This document shows, piece after piece, positions 6,428 to 13,533 of a stretch of DNA of 13,533 bases; position 1 is the stretch's first letter; every line of letters starts with the position of its first letter. The translations under genes and the position numbers were made by a program. Location of the stretch: assembly GCA_003641795.1 (NCBI GenBank), contig QNAP01000021.1, positions 1 to 13,533 of the forward strand, written 5' to 3'. Below the pieces are notes generated by a model that had not been told where the DNA came from, did no database searches, and saw nothing but the letters and a program-made list of their open reading frames with translations. The DNA comes from Thermotogae bacterium. GTDB taxonomy: Bacteria; Thermotogota; Thermotogae; UBA12178.

Positions 6428-8613
6428 ACATGATGAAAAAGTTCGGATGTTTTTTCTTGATACTTTTGTGCATAAATCCTGTTTTTGCAGGGATACAAGA
6501 GGTGATAATAATACCCTTCAGTCATCTCGATATAGGTTTTACAGCCACCCCACAAGAAGTGTCTGAACAATACGCAACGTTATTTGATGGCTTGTTGGAG
6601 ATTTTAAGGAAGTTGCCAGATTATTCTTTCACGGTGGAATCCTTTTGGCAGTTTCAACAGTGGCTTAGAAATGCTTCGAAAGAAGAGTTAGAAAAAATTA
6701 AGACATATGTTCAGCAAGGTCGCTTGGAATTCACGGCAAACTTTGCAAACATGCACACGGGATTCCAGAATGAACTCACACTTTACGAGACAGTAGCTTA
6801 TCCAATACGGAAGTTGAAAAAGCTCGGAATAGATGTTCAAGTTTGTATGCAAGATGATGTCCCTGGATTCACTGCAGACTTACCAGACATCCTTGCGGAT
6901 CTTGGAATAAAGTACTTGATAATAGGATTGAATGACAAATTTTCAAATGTACTTACATTGCCTGGGCCTTCACACATCTTTTATTGGGAAGGTCCAAGAG
7001 GTGGTAGAGTTCTTACATATGTTACCAAGCGAAGTTATATGGAGGGTATACTCATCAGATCAGCAGCTGAGCTAGAGCAAATTGTAAGTGAAACAGAAAA
7101 ATCCGGATATAAGTATAATGTTTTGCCATTGCTCGCCGCTTCCGACAATGGAGGTTACGAACCCGGGGTAATGGCTCTGATAAGGCTTGCGAGAACGTAT
7201 TATGAAAAATTGCGTGTTACTGTTTCGACGCCATCGGCTTTCTTTAAAAAAATCGAAAGGGATTATGGTAATTCTTTCCCCACATACAAAGGAGACTGGT
7301 CTGGATGGTGGGAAATAACCAAAACTGGATGTCCGTACTCTTCTGGTGTGGTGAGATGGGGACAAGATGCTTTGGAGGACCTTTTAAAAACTGGTACCAT
7401 TTCGATCAATAATCCTTACTACGATGCAATTGTGGAAAAACTTCTTCTTTTTACCGAACACACGGCTTCCTGTGGAGCAGGTTGGCCCGGTCTCTTTACG
7501 CTTGAACAGACGGAAATTTCGAATAAAACGGTGGTTGAATATGCAGCAAATGCTTATAGTTTGCTCATGAAATTCTTGCGATCAACTTTTTTGCGAAAGG
7601 AGGATGCCATACCGGTTTTTTGTAGATCGAATAAACCGATTAAAACGACATTGAAGGTACCAGTAATTTTACAGGGTGATCATGTGGGCACAATAGCAGT
7701 TAACGATCAACAATTTAAGGCTTGGTCTTTTTCTGAACCGTCTACCGATACTTATGAACCTTTTGCTCAAGGTCTCAAAGCTCGTGTAGTTTTAAAACCT
7801 GGTTTGAATTACCTACAAATAGGAGATTTTCGAAAATGCAATTTCTCAAGGACAAAGATGCGAATCATAGAAAACGACTTTTACAGAATTGAATTGAACG
7901 CCGATCTAACATTCGACGTATTTGACAAAGAACTCGGTACTTTGGTGCTGAAAAGCGCAGGTAGAGTTACCCGTAGATTCACGGGTAAGAATAATGAGAG
8001 TCCTCCACTAATTCTGAATGCAGATAATGTCATTGTAACGAATTATCCTGGGGAGAAGATCTTGGAAATAGACTTTTCAAAAGGAAGTGTAATAAAGACC
8101 ATCAGGATAACTTTGCCGATCGGCGAAAAAGTCTTCTATTTCGATTGCTTTGTAGATAAGCGTTACTTGCCGCACGTTTCTTACAACTATCATTCAGTGA
8201 ACTATTTTGTAGCTTTTCCGTTGGTAAATGTACAAAGTGTAAGTTACCAAGGTCCCTGTACTATTGTTAACAATCCATTTGAATTTCCAAGTGTTAGACC
8301 AAATGAAATATCGATAAATGGTCTTTTGATAGGACACGCGCACTCTCATGCGTGTGTAATCGCAAGTAGGGAAGCTTTCATGGTGGAAACAACACGTGAC
8401 GAAGGGGGAGGATTAAAAGTAAATTTCCACCTTCTAAGACATTACAGTGAGATGGCAGCAAAGAGCGAAGGAGTTGTACAACTGTCTTCGGTGGAACCTG
8501 GAACACCTAACATACTCAGATTTTCATTCTTTTTTACCAGCTTGAGAGAACCTGATTTGAAATTAGCCCAAGAGTTTCTTCATCCGCCAATTGTTATCGT
8601 TCCGTCGAATTAG
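6424..8613 (+). CDS. Secreted glycoside hydrolase family 38-like protein
   Basis: A 729-residue exported protein with an N-terminal half resembling GH38 alpha-mannosidases (Zn-dependent, retaining). A signal peptide (MNMMKK, hydrophobic core, cut near VFA at 20-22) shows it acts outside the cytoplasm. The first strand has the HxD metal motif (SHLDIGFT, H34 and D36), but lacks the tryptophan of the usual HxDxxW. A QDDVPGF segment (143-149) sits where the GH38 nucleophile/metal Asp is expected. DNGGYEPG (241-248) and TEHTASCGAGWPG (344-356) resemble the distal metal/His region. The C-terminal half looks like an all-beta sandwich domain. The start is TTG at 6424, six bases after GGAGG and overlapping the permease stop. 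A longer frame from 6262 exists, but it overlaps the permease gene and would bury the signal peptide. Substrate could be a mannoside or another glycan; activity is inferred. Confidence 0.8.
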   Translation: MNMMKKFGCFFLILLCINPVFAGIQEVIIIPFSHLDIGFTATPQEVSEQYATLFDGLLEILRKLPDYSFTVESFWQFQQWLRNASKEELEKIKTYVQQGRLEFTANFANMHTGFQNELTLYETVAYPIRKLKKLGIDVQVCMQDDVPGFTADLPDILADLGIKYLIIGLNDKFSNVLTLPGPSHIFYWEGPRGGRVLTYVTKRSYMEGILIRSAAELEQIVSETEKSGYKYNVLPLLAASDNGGYEPGVMALIRLARTYYEKLRVTVSTPSAFFKKIERDYGNSFPTYKGDWSGWWEITKTGCPYSSGVVRWGQDALEDLLKTGTISINNPYYDAIVEKLLLFTEHTASCGAGWPGLFTLEQTEISNKTVVEYAANAYSLLMKFLRSTFLRKEDAIPVFCRSNKPIKTTLKVPVILQGDHVGTIAVNDQQFKAWSFSEPSTDTYEPFAQGLKARVVLKPGLNYLQIGDFRKCNFSRTKMRIIENDFYRIELNADLTFDVFDKELGTLVLKSAGRVTRRFTGKNNESPPLILNADNVIVTNYPGEKILEIDFSKGSVIKTIRITLPIGEKVFYFDCFVDKRYLPHVSYNYHSVNYFVAFPLVNVQSVSYQGPCTIVNNPFEFPSVRPNEISINGLLIGHAHSHACVIASREAFMVETTRDEGGGLKVNFHLLRHYSEMAAKSEGVVQLSSVEPGTPNILRFSFFFTSLREPDLKLAQEFLHPPIVIVPSN

Positions 8614-8624
8614 GAGGGGGTACT

Positions 8625-9407
8625 TTGGCGAGTGGCAGAGGAAGAACACTAAGCATTTGTATGCCATTGTTGATATCTGGGAGTGAAGAAGGTATCTTGT
8701 TACTTCATGGTTATACTGGATGTCCATATTCCTTTCGAAATTTGCTACCTCGGTTAATAGAAAGAGGTTACACAGTAAGCGCTCCAAGATATCCTGGCCA
8801 TGGTACCAATGGGGAAGATTTTCTGAGCACAAATTGGCGCGATTGGCTTAGAGCAAGTTTGGATGCTTACTATGATCTGCGGCAGATGTGTAATAAGATC
8901 AGTATCATAGGATTCTCAATGGGAGGAGCTATTGCGTTGATTCTATCTTTTTCAATACCTCCGCGAAATTTGGTGTTAGTTTCTCCTGCTGTGTTTTTGA
9001 ATGGCTGGTACATACGCTTGGCTTTTTTGCTCTCCCTGTTCGCAAAAAAAATACCAAGTGGTTATGAAGAAGAGACTGATGTGGCAGAATATCAGTCTCT
9101 TATCGACGAATATCTAAGGTATTTTTGGCCATCACAAGCTCATTCGCTCCAAAGATTATCCCAAATGGCCAGAAGAGTTGTTCCAAAGATAACTTCGAGA
9201 ACACTTGTATTGGCTGGCGAAAAAGATGACATAGTACCTCTTAGAGCTGCGAAGTTCGTGGTGGAAAAGATCTCTTCCCAAGATAAAGAACTTGCACTGT
9301 TCAAAAAATCTGGGCATGATCTTTTAAACGATGTTGAAAAAGAATTAGTTATCGAAAGAATCCTTTTCTGGTTGGAAAATCATTCATCAGAGGAGGCGAA
9401 AAAATGA
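8625..9407 (+). CDS. Alpha/beta-hydrolase, Est30/monoacylglycerol-lipase type esterase
   Basis: A 260-residue serine hydrolase of the thermophilic carboxylesterase Est30 group. The oxyanion motif is HGYTGCP (28-34), the nucleophile elbow is GFSMGG (S98), the acid is in GEKDDIVPL (D201/D202) and the His in KSGHDLLND (H231); the triad is complete. LVLVSPAV and RTLVLAGEKDD are typical core strands, and the middle segment (about 125-180) forms the cap. There is no signal peptide, so it is cytoplasmic. The start is TTG at 8625 with AGGAGG seven bases upstream; no ATG lies near. It stands 11 bases after the GH38-like gene and overlaps the next gene by four bases (ATGA). Within a glycan locus it may remove acetyl or longer acyl groups from imported sugars (inference); a lipid substrate is the alternative. 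Confidence 0.9.
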   Translation: MASGRGRTLSICMPLLISGSEEGILLLHGYTGCPYSFRNLLPRLIERGYTVSAPRYPGHGTNGEDFLSTNWRDWLRASLDAYYDLRQMCNKISIIGFSMGGAIALILSFSIPPRNLVLVSPAVFLNGWYIRLAFLLSLFAKKIPSGYEEETDVAEYQSLIDEYLRYFWPSQAHSLQRLSQMARRVVPKITSRTLVLAGEKDDIVPLRAAKFVVEKISSQDKELALFKKSGHDLLNDVEKELVIERILFWLENHSSEEAKK

Positions 9408-10588
9408 CCGTAAAGGTGAAAAGAGCTGAATACATAGGACCTTGCTTCACAAACAATGACGCACACGTTCTTGGTCATGATGGCGCATACTCAATACCTC
9501 TTGACGACAATAGGGTGCTTTGGACATTTGGTGACACGCTAATAGGTGAAGAAAGAAAGTACTATGACCCTGAAGAAATCTTGATCGATGAATGGTTGGG
9601 AAGCGATTGGGCTAAGGACAATATCGTAATGACAGCCAATTCAGTTTGTATTGTGAACACACAGAAAGCAGAAGAACTCTTAAACACGAAATGTTTTTAT
9701 GTTTTGGACTCCAATCACAAGGCAAAGGAGATCATACCATCTGCATTGCCGGCAAATAGAGCAGGTAGATACAGACCAATATGGCCTATGGATGGTATAT
9801 GTCTCGACAGAAAACTTTACATATTCAGCATAATGGTCGATTGTGCCCCACCAAACCTAGAAAGCAATATACCGGACATCAATGTTTTCGGAGCAGGAAT
9901 TGTACGGAGCTTTTATCCATATAATGAATTCGAGAAATTGAAGCCAGTTGTTTATCCGGATCTTCCGAAAGATCCGGTGAATCATGCTGAGTATCCTTAT
10001 CTTTGGTGGAACTGTGACTTGGATGAAAAATTCGATCAAGTAGCTGCTTTCGGTACAGCTGTGTTAAAAGAAGTTGTAGATGGTTATGTCTACATCTTTG
10101 GAAGCAAAATGCAGATGAAGGACAAAAAGATTGTCCATGGTGTGTCGCTTGCCAGGGTAAAAGCAGAGAAAATAGAAGATATTACTAGGTATGAGTATCT
10201 AAAGGAACTCAAAGGTTCTGAGCCAATTTGGACTAAAAATCCAAAAGAAGCCATGCTTCTATTTGACGGAAACGCTAACGAACTTTCCGTTTCCTACAAC
10301 AAATACTTAGGTAAGTATCTAACGTTCTACTCGTACATTGGGGATATACACGAAAATCGAATAAGCAGATTCCTTGAAGAAATACACATGAGGTATGCAG
10401 ATAATATCTGGGGCCCTTGGAGCAATCCGATAACCGTTTACAAATGTTATAAATCTAGACCAGATGATACGTGTTACGCCGCTAAAGAACATCCAGAATT
10501 CTCCAGGGAGAATGGGAAAATAACTTATTTGACTTATGTGAGTCATCAAAGATATTGGCCAGAATTGGTCAGATTGGAATTCGAATAA
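9404..10588 (+). CDS. DUF4185-like beta-propeller protein, possible glycoside hydrolase
   Basis: A 394-residue cytoplasmic protein without signal peptide. Its N-terminal pattern GHDGAYSIPLDDNRVLWTFGDT (24-45) is the hallmark of the DUF4185 group of propeller proteins. Further blades show WPMDGICLDRKLYIF (127-141), DGYVYIFGSK and SVSYNKYLGKYLTFY, repeats of the same strand type. Some DUF4185 members are D-arabinan-cleaving hydrolases (family GH183), so a glycosidase role is plausible. This protein is only distantly recognisable and its substrate is unknown. Acidic candidates for catalysis include D26, D44 and D130. ATG at 9404 has GGAGG seven bases upstream and overlaps the esterase stop. Lying between an esterase and a mannose-6-phosphate isomerase, it would act on an imported oligosaccharide. 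A related GH43/GH32-like five-bladed enzyme is the alternative. Confidence 0.65.
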   Translation: MTVKVKRAEYIGPCFTNNDAHVLGHDGAYSIPLDDNRVLWTFGDTLIGEERKYYDPEEILIDEWLGSDWAKDNIVMTANSVCIVNTQKAEELLNTKCFYVLDSNHKAKEIIPSALPANRAGRYRPIWPMDGICLDRKLYIFSIMVDCAPPNLESNIPDINVFGAGIVRSFYPYNEFEKLKPVVYPDLPKDPVNHAEYPYLWWNCDLDEKFDQVAAFGTAVLKEVVDGYVYIFGSKMQMKDKKIVHGVSLARVKAEKIEDITRYEYLKELKGSEPIWTKNPKEAMLLFDGNANELSVSYNKYLGKYLTFYSYIGDIHENRISRFLEEIHMRYADNIWGPWSNPITVYKCYKSRPDDTCYAAKEHPEFSRENGKITYLTYVSHQRYWPELVRLEFE

Positions 10589-10610
10589 CAAGAAGCGAGG
10601 TTAAAAGACC

Positions 10611-12479
10611 ATGCTTCCAAATGACACAAACAAAGTATGGCTTGAAAAGCCGCTACAAGAAGAGATCTTTGTGGGTTGGTCCAAGCTTTGTCGAAGACTG
10701 CACCGTCGTTTGATGGATAGCAAAAAAAACCTTGTAATAGCTTTTGATGGCTACTTGGGTGTTGATTGGGATCGTTTATATGAATTGACAAAAGAACTTG
10801 AAAACTTCGGGATTAACTACGAAATAGAGGATTACTCGAAACTCTGGAAGCAACCCAGTGCAATTTGGGCTTTGATAAAGGATAATATTGAATGTGATAT
10901 ACATTTTGGAAAGATATACTCGGGGCAACTTGAAGACTTCCTTGACTTCCAACGTTTACAGGAATTCAAGAGTTACTTAATTTCTCTTCGTAAACAGCAA
11001 GTTCCAAAGCTGGTAATATTGTATGGTAACGGTGTGGTTAACAGATTTACGAAGAAATTCTTTGACGAAGTTTTCTACGTAGACATCAGCAGAACCGAAT
11101 TTCTAAAGAAGATTGAAAAGCATTCTTATCGATTCCTCGGAGAATCCAAAGGTCCCATAAGGGGTCAAGCAGATGTTGGATTATCTTTAGGGGCGTTCAA
11201 ACTTTCTCAGTATATCTGTACTCCGATTTTCGACAAACATAGACGCCGGCTCATCAGAATCATGAGCTATTACGTTCTTTTTGAAGATGAAGTCAAAATC
11301 TTTTCAAAAGCAAGCTTCGAGAAGATTTGCGATAAACTTTCTTCAAAGCCCTTCAAGTTGACCCCCCTTTACATATCTGGACCTTGGGGAGGTCAGTGGA
11401 TAAAGAAGGTCAGGAATTTGGATCCTTCGTATCCAAATTGTGCTTGGGCTTTTGAAGCTGTTACTGGTGACATGTGCCTTGGGGTTAACCTCAATGATTC
11501 TCTTTTCTTTAAGTTACCATTCGTAACTTTCCTTTCAAACTCTAAACAGAAGCTTGTGGGAACCAAAATTTTCAAACGCTTTGGTTACTTTTTTCCCATA
11601 AGGGTTCATTACGACGATAGTTATAAAGGTGGAAACATGGCTATTCAAGTGCACCCCAATCGACAATATGTTAAAAAGTATTTCAACGAAAAAGTAGGTC
11701 AGCACGAGGCTTACTACATCGTGAGGAGGAAAGAGCATGCGGGCGTATACTTGGGTCTCAAGGAACATGTAGATGTAAATGAATTTGCTTACAAAGCAAA
11801 GGAGTCATATGAAAAGAAAGTTCCTTTAGATTATCAAAGGTATGTTAATTTCATAGAAAGCAATGTAGGAGATCTCTTTCTCATACCTGCGGGAACAATT
11901 CATGCACTAGGAAAAGATCAGGTGTGTATTGAGATTGGAACTAGCTATGGTTATACATTTCATGTATATGACTACTTGAGGCCAGATCTAAATGGAGAAT
12001 TAAGGGAGATTCACATTGAACACGCTTTTGCAGCTTTGAAAAAAAGCAGGCGAGAGAAATGGGTTAAACGGTGTCTGATTCCGAAAGCCGAATTGATGAT
12101 ATCTCAGGGAAAATCCAAGGAATATTTGCTTGGTAGAAGAAGAGATATGATTTTTGAAGTCAGAAGGCTTGAACTCAAACCTGGCGCATGGTACGACAAC
12201 ACTGGTGACTCATTTCACATATTGATTCTGACCAAAGGCAATCAAGTAGAGGTGTTGTTTAACGATTCCAAAGACTCTGTTTTGCTTGAATGGTCCAGAA
12301 CCCTTATCGTGCCAGCAAATGTTGGGAAGTATGCTATCACGTCATCTCAGGAATGTGAAATTCTCAAAGTAATTCCTTACTCTGAGGCTACGACAGAAGT
12401 TAGTAAAAAAGTGCAAAAGGAGGCACAAATAAGCGCAGATGAACAATTACGTTTTGACTTTGGATGTTGGAGGGACTGA
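10611..12479 (+). CDS. manA: Class I mannose-6-phosphate isomerase, long form
   Basis: A 622-residue fusion, roughly 1-245 an N-terminal domain of unknown role and 250-600 a class I phosphomannose isomerase, which converts mannose-6-phosphate to fructose-6-phosphate with zinc. Zinc ligands are visible: Gln346 and His348 (MAIQVHP), Glu366 (QHEAYYI) and His431 (PAGTIHALG). Also present are PLYISGPWGGQW (252-263), VYLGLKEHVD and EIGTSYGYTFHVYDY. The N-terminal part has a strand-turn LVIAFDGYLGVDWDRL (41-56), at the place of a P-loop but without GK[ST]; then KIYSGQLEDFLDF and LVILYGNGV. I recall such long isomerases in many Firmicutes, so this is an established architecture. ATG at 10611 follows GAGG by ten bases. 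Its 3' end overlaps the next gene by 41 bases. Context: it feeds hexose-6-phosphate made by the ROK kinase into glycolysis. Confidence 0.88.
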   Translation: MLPNDTNKVWLEKPLQEEIFVGWSKLCRRLHRRLMDSKKNLVIAFDGYLGVDWDRLYELTKELENFGINYEIEDYSKLWKQPSAIWALIKDNIECDIHFGKIYSGQLEDFLDFQRLQEFKSYLISLRKQQVPKLVILYGNGVVNRFTKKFFDEVFYVDISRTEFLKKIEKHSYRFLGESKGPIRGQADVGLSLGAFKLSQYICTPIFDKHRRRLIRIMSYYVLFEDEVKIFSKASFEKICDKLSSKPFKLTPLYISGPWGGQWIKKVRNLDPSYPNCAWAFEAVTGDMCLGVNLNDSLFFKLPFVTFLSNSKQKLVGTKIFKRFGYFFPIRVHYDDSYKGGNMAIQVHPNRQYVKKYFNEKVGQHEAYYIVRRKEHAGVYLGLKEHVDVNEFAYKAKESYEKKVPLDYQRYVNFIESNVGDLFLIPAGTIHALGKDQVCIEIGTSYGYTFHVYDYLRPDLNGELREIHIEHAFAALKKSRREKWVKRCLIPKAELMISQGKSKEYLLGRRRDMIFEVRRLELKPGAWYDNTGDSFHILILTKGNQVEVLFNDSKDSVLLEWSRTLIVPANVGKYAITSSQECEILKVIPYSEATTEVSKKVQKEAQISADEQLRFDFGCWRD

Positions 12480-13362
12480 GATAAAATCTGCTGCTGTAGG
12501 AGCTGATTCGATTATTGTTGAAGAAACAATATCGATTTACGAATCGAAGTCGTCATCATCCAAAGAAATCATCCTTGATAACTTTGGTCAAATCATAAAT
12601 AATACTATCGGGAAATTCGATCAAAATACGAAGTGCTTGGGACTCTGTTTGGCTTTTCCAGGACCATTTGATTATGAAAATGGCATTTGTTATATAAAGG
12701 GTATTGGTAAATACGAGAGTTTGTATAACGTAAATGTGAAAGCAGAAATAAGAAAAATTATTCTTAGCAAATACAAGAATCATTTCGTTGATGAGTTCGG
12801 AATATATTTTGAAAACGACGCAAGGTTGTTTGCCTTGGGGGAGTATATTAGTAAATACTCTGAAAAATACAACAGGGTGGTTTTCATCACCTTAGGTACG
12901 GGAGTTGGTTCAGCTTTTATTGAAAATGGGGAGATACTTCGAAATGATAAAAGAATACCACCTGGCGGTTATATATATAACGTGAAACATGGAGAAAGTA
13001 CCATAGAAAGCAGATTTTCCGCCAAAGGTATTCTGAGATTGGCACAGGAAATTGAACTTACTGATTTTGAGTCCGTAAAGGATTTAGCACAGGCCGCGAG
13101 GATGGGAGATTTAAGGGCGTTTCAGCTTTTTTCAAAATACGGAGAGCTACTCGGTTTAGCTTTGAAACCATTTTTGGAAAGGTTTAAAGCTGATGCACTG
13201 GTGATTGGGGGACAGATTTCGAAGAGTAGTGATTTATTCTTGGATAAGTTGAAGTTCAGCCTTGGGGATGTCCCTGTAGATGTGTTGGTTTCCGATGAAA
13301 GTTACATTGCCACGTTTCTGGGCGCTTATACTTACTTTATGAAAAGGAAAGGACTGATATAG
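12439..13362 (+). CDS. ROK-family sugar kinase, atypical active site
   Basis: A 307-residue ROK (repressor, ORF, kinase) family protein, without the HTH domain, so a kinase rather than a regulator. The N-terminal phosphate motif is LTLDVGGTEIKSA (6-18), the catalytic base is in ENDARLFALGEY (D127) and the second phosphate motif is TLGTGVGSAF (151-160). ADALVIGGQISKS (adenosine region) follows. The sugar-binding ExGH motif is replaced by GYIYN (177-181). The usual zinc motif (H and three Cys) is absent, the stretch reading HGESTIESRFSAKG. An altered substrate is therefore likely. Expected reaction: ATP-dependent 6-phosphorylation of a hexose, which the preceding isomerase would use. ATG at 12439 is the only workable start, because TAA lies in frame just upstream; the nearest GGAGG is 15 bases away. 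Confidence 0.85.
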   Translation: MNNYVLTLDVGGTEIKSAAVGADSIIVEETISIYESKSSSSKEIILDNFGQIINNTIGKFDQNTKCLGLCLAFPGPFDYENGICYIKGIGKYESLYNVNVKAEIRKIILSKYKNHFVDEFGIYFENDARLFALGEYISKYSEKYNRVVFITLGTGVGSAFIENGEILRNDKRIPPGGYIYNVKHGESTIESRFSAKGILRLAQEIELTDFESVKDLAQAARMGDLRAFQLFSKYGELLGLALKPFLERFKADALVIGGQISKSSDLFLDKLKFSLGDVPVDVLVSDESYIATFLGAYTYFMKRKGLI

Positions 13363-13533
13363 GTGTCGCCAGCTACTCTTTCCATGGTTAAGGAAAGGAA
13401 CACGACCATAATTTTAGATCTGCTAATGAACGATAAGTTTTCAAGAGCGGAACTCTCGAGAGCGACTGGTTTGACGAGGTCGACGGTTGGAGAGATAATA
13501 AGGGAAATGCTTGATCTCGGAATTGTTCAGGAA
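13363..13533 (+). CDS. ROK-family transcriptional repressor (partial, N-terminus)
   Basis: The first 57 codons of a regulator that continues beyond the window. The start is GTG at 13363, directly after the kinase stop, with AAAGGA nine bases upstream. The encoded piece is a winged helix-turn-helix: NTTIILDLLMNDKFSRAELS followed by the recognition region RATGLTRSTVGEIIREMLDLGIVQE, the classic ROK/XylR N-terminal pattern. The missing C-terminal part should be the ROK sugar-sensing domain. Its place at the end of the operon suggests it represses this operon and is relieved by the imported sugar (inference). GC is about 44% here, between that of the sugar genes and the left-hand genes, so it may have a different history from the kinase; the fragment is too short to tell. 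Confidence 0.88.
   Translation, partial: MSPATLSMVKERNTTIILDLLMNDKFSRAELSRATGLTRSTVGEIIREMLDLGIVQE

Noticed and set aside
1..13533. CRISPR array, insertion sequence, tRNA or rRNA
   Set aside because: Reading both strands showed no regularly spaced repeats, no transposase-like protein and no cloverleaf besides the tmRNA ends.

Overview
The window looks like chromosome of a thermophilic bacterium, most probably of the order Thermotogales (Thermotoga or Pseudothermotoga type). Grounds: very strong GGAGG/GAGGTGA ribosome binding sites, tight gene packing with 4-base stop/start overlaps, frequent TTG starts, charged and compact proteins, and a sugar locus with an ABC importer and ROK proteins. 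This is inference from style; no marker gene here fixes the genus.

Left part (1-2910), with the higher GC of the window (about 53% in a hand-counted 60-base stretch of wecB). A possible gene runs off the left edge on the minus strand. Facing it is a plus-strand pair, a flavin-reductase-like protein and a non-hydrolysing UDP-GlcNAc 2-epimerase (wecB), overlapping by 4 bases. Converging on wecB, and overlapping it by 15 bases, is comB (2-phosphosulfolactate phosphatase family). Upstream of comB on the same strand lies ssrA (tmRNA), complete from promoter to terminator, with tag ANYDYALAA. The comB ribosome binding site directly abuts the ssrA terminator.

Middle (2922-3262): about 340 bases without a credible gene.

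Right part (3263 to the end): one long, more AT-rich sugar-utilisation operon behind a near-consensus promoter (TTGACA-17-TACAAT), with a palindrome over the expected transcription start. Order: solute-binding protein, two permeases (no ATPase gene), a secreted glycoside hydrolase family 38-like protein, an Est30-type serine esterase, a DUF4185-like beta-propeller protein, a long-form class I mannose-6-phosphate isomerase with an extra N-terminal domain, an atypical ROK-family sugar kinase, and the first 57 codons of a ROK-family repressor that leaves the window.

Working model (inference): an oligosaccharide is trimmed outside the cell by the GH38-like enzyme and imported by the ABC system using a shared ATPase. 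Inside, it is de-acylated by the esterase and possibly cleaved by the DUF4185-like protein. The released hexose, mannose or a relative, is phosphorylated by the ROK kinase and isomerised to fructose-6-phosphate. The ROK repressor would sense the sugar and bind the promoter palindrome. The combination of a GH38-like secreted enzyme, a DUF4185-like protein and a ROK kinase lacking the usual sugar- and zinc-binding residues is the most novel element of the window.
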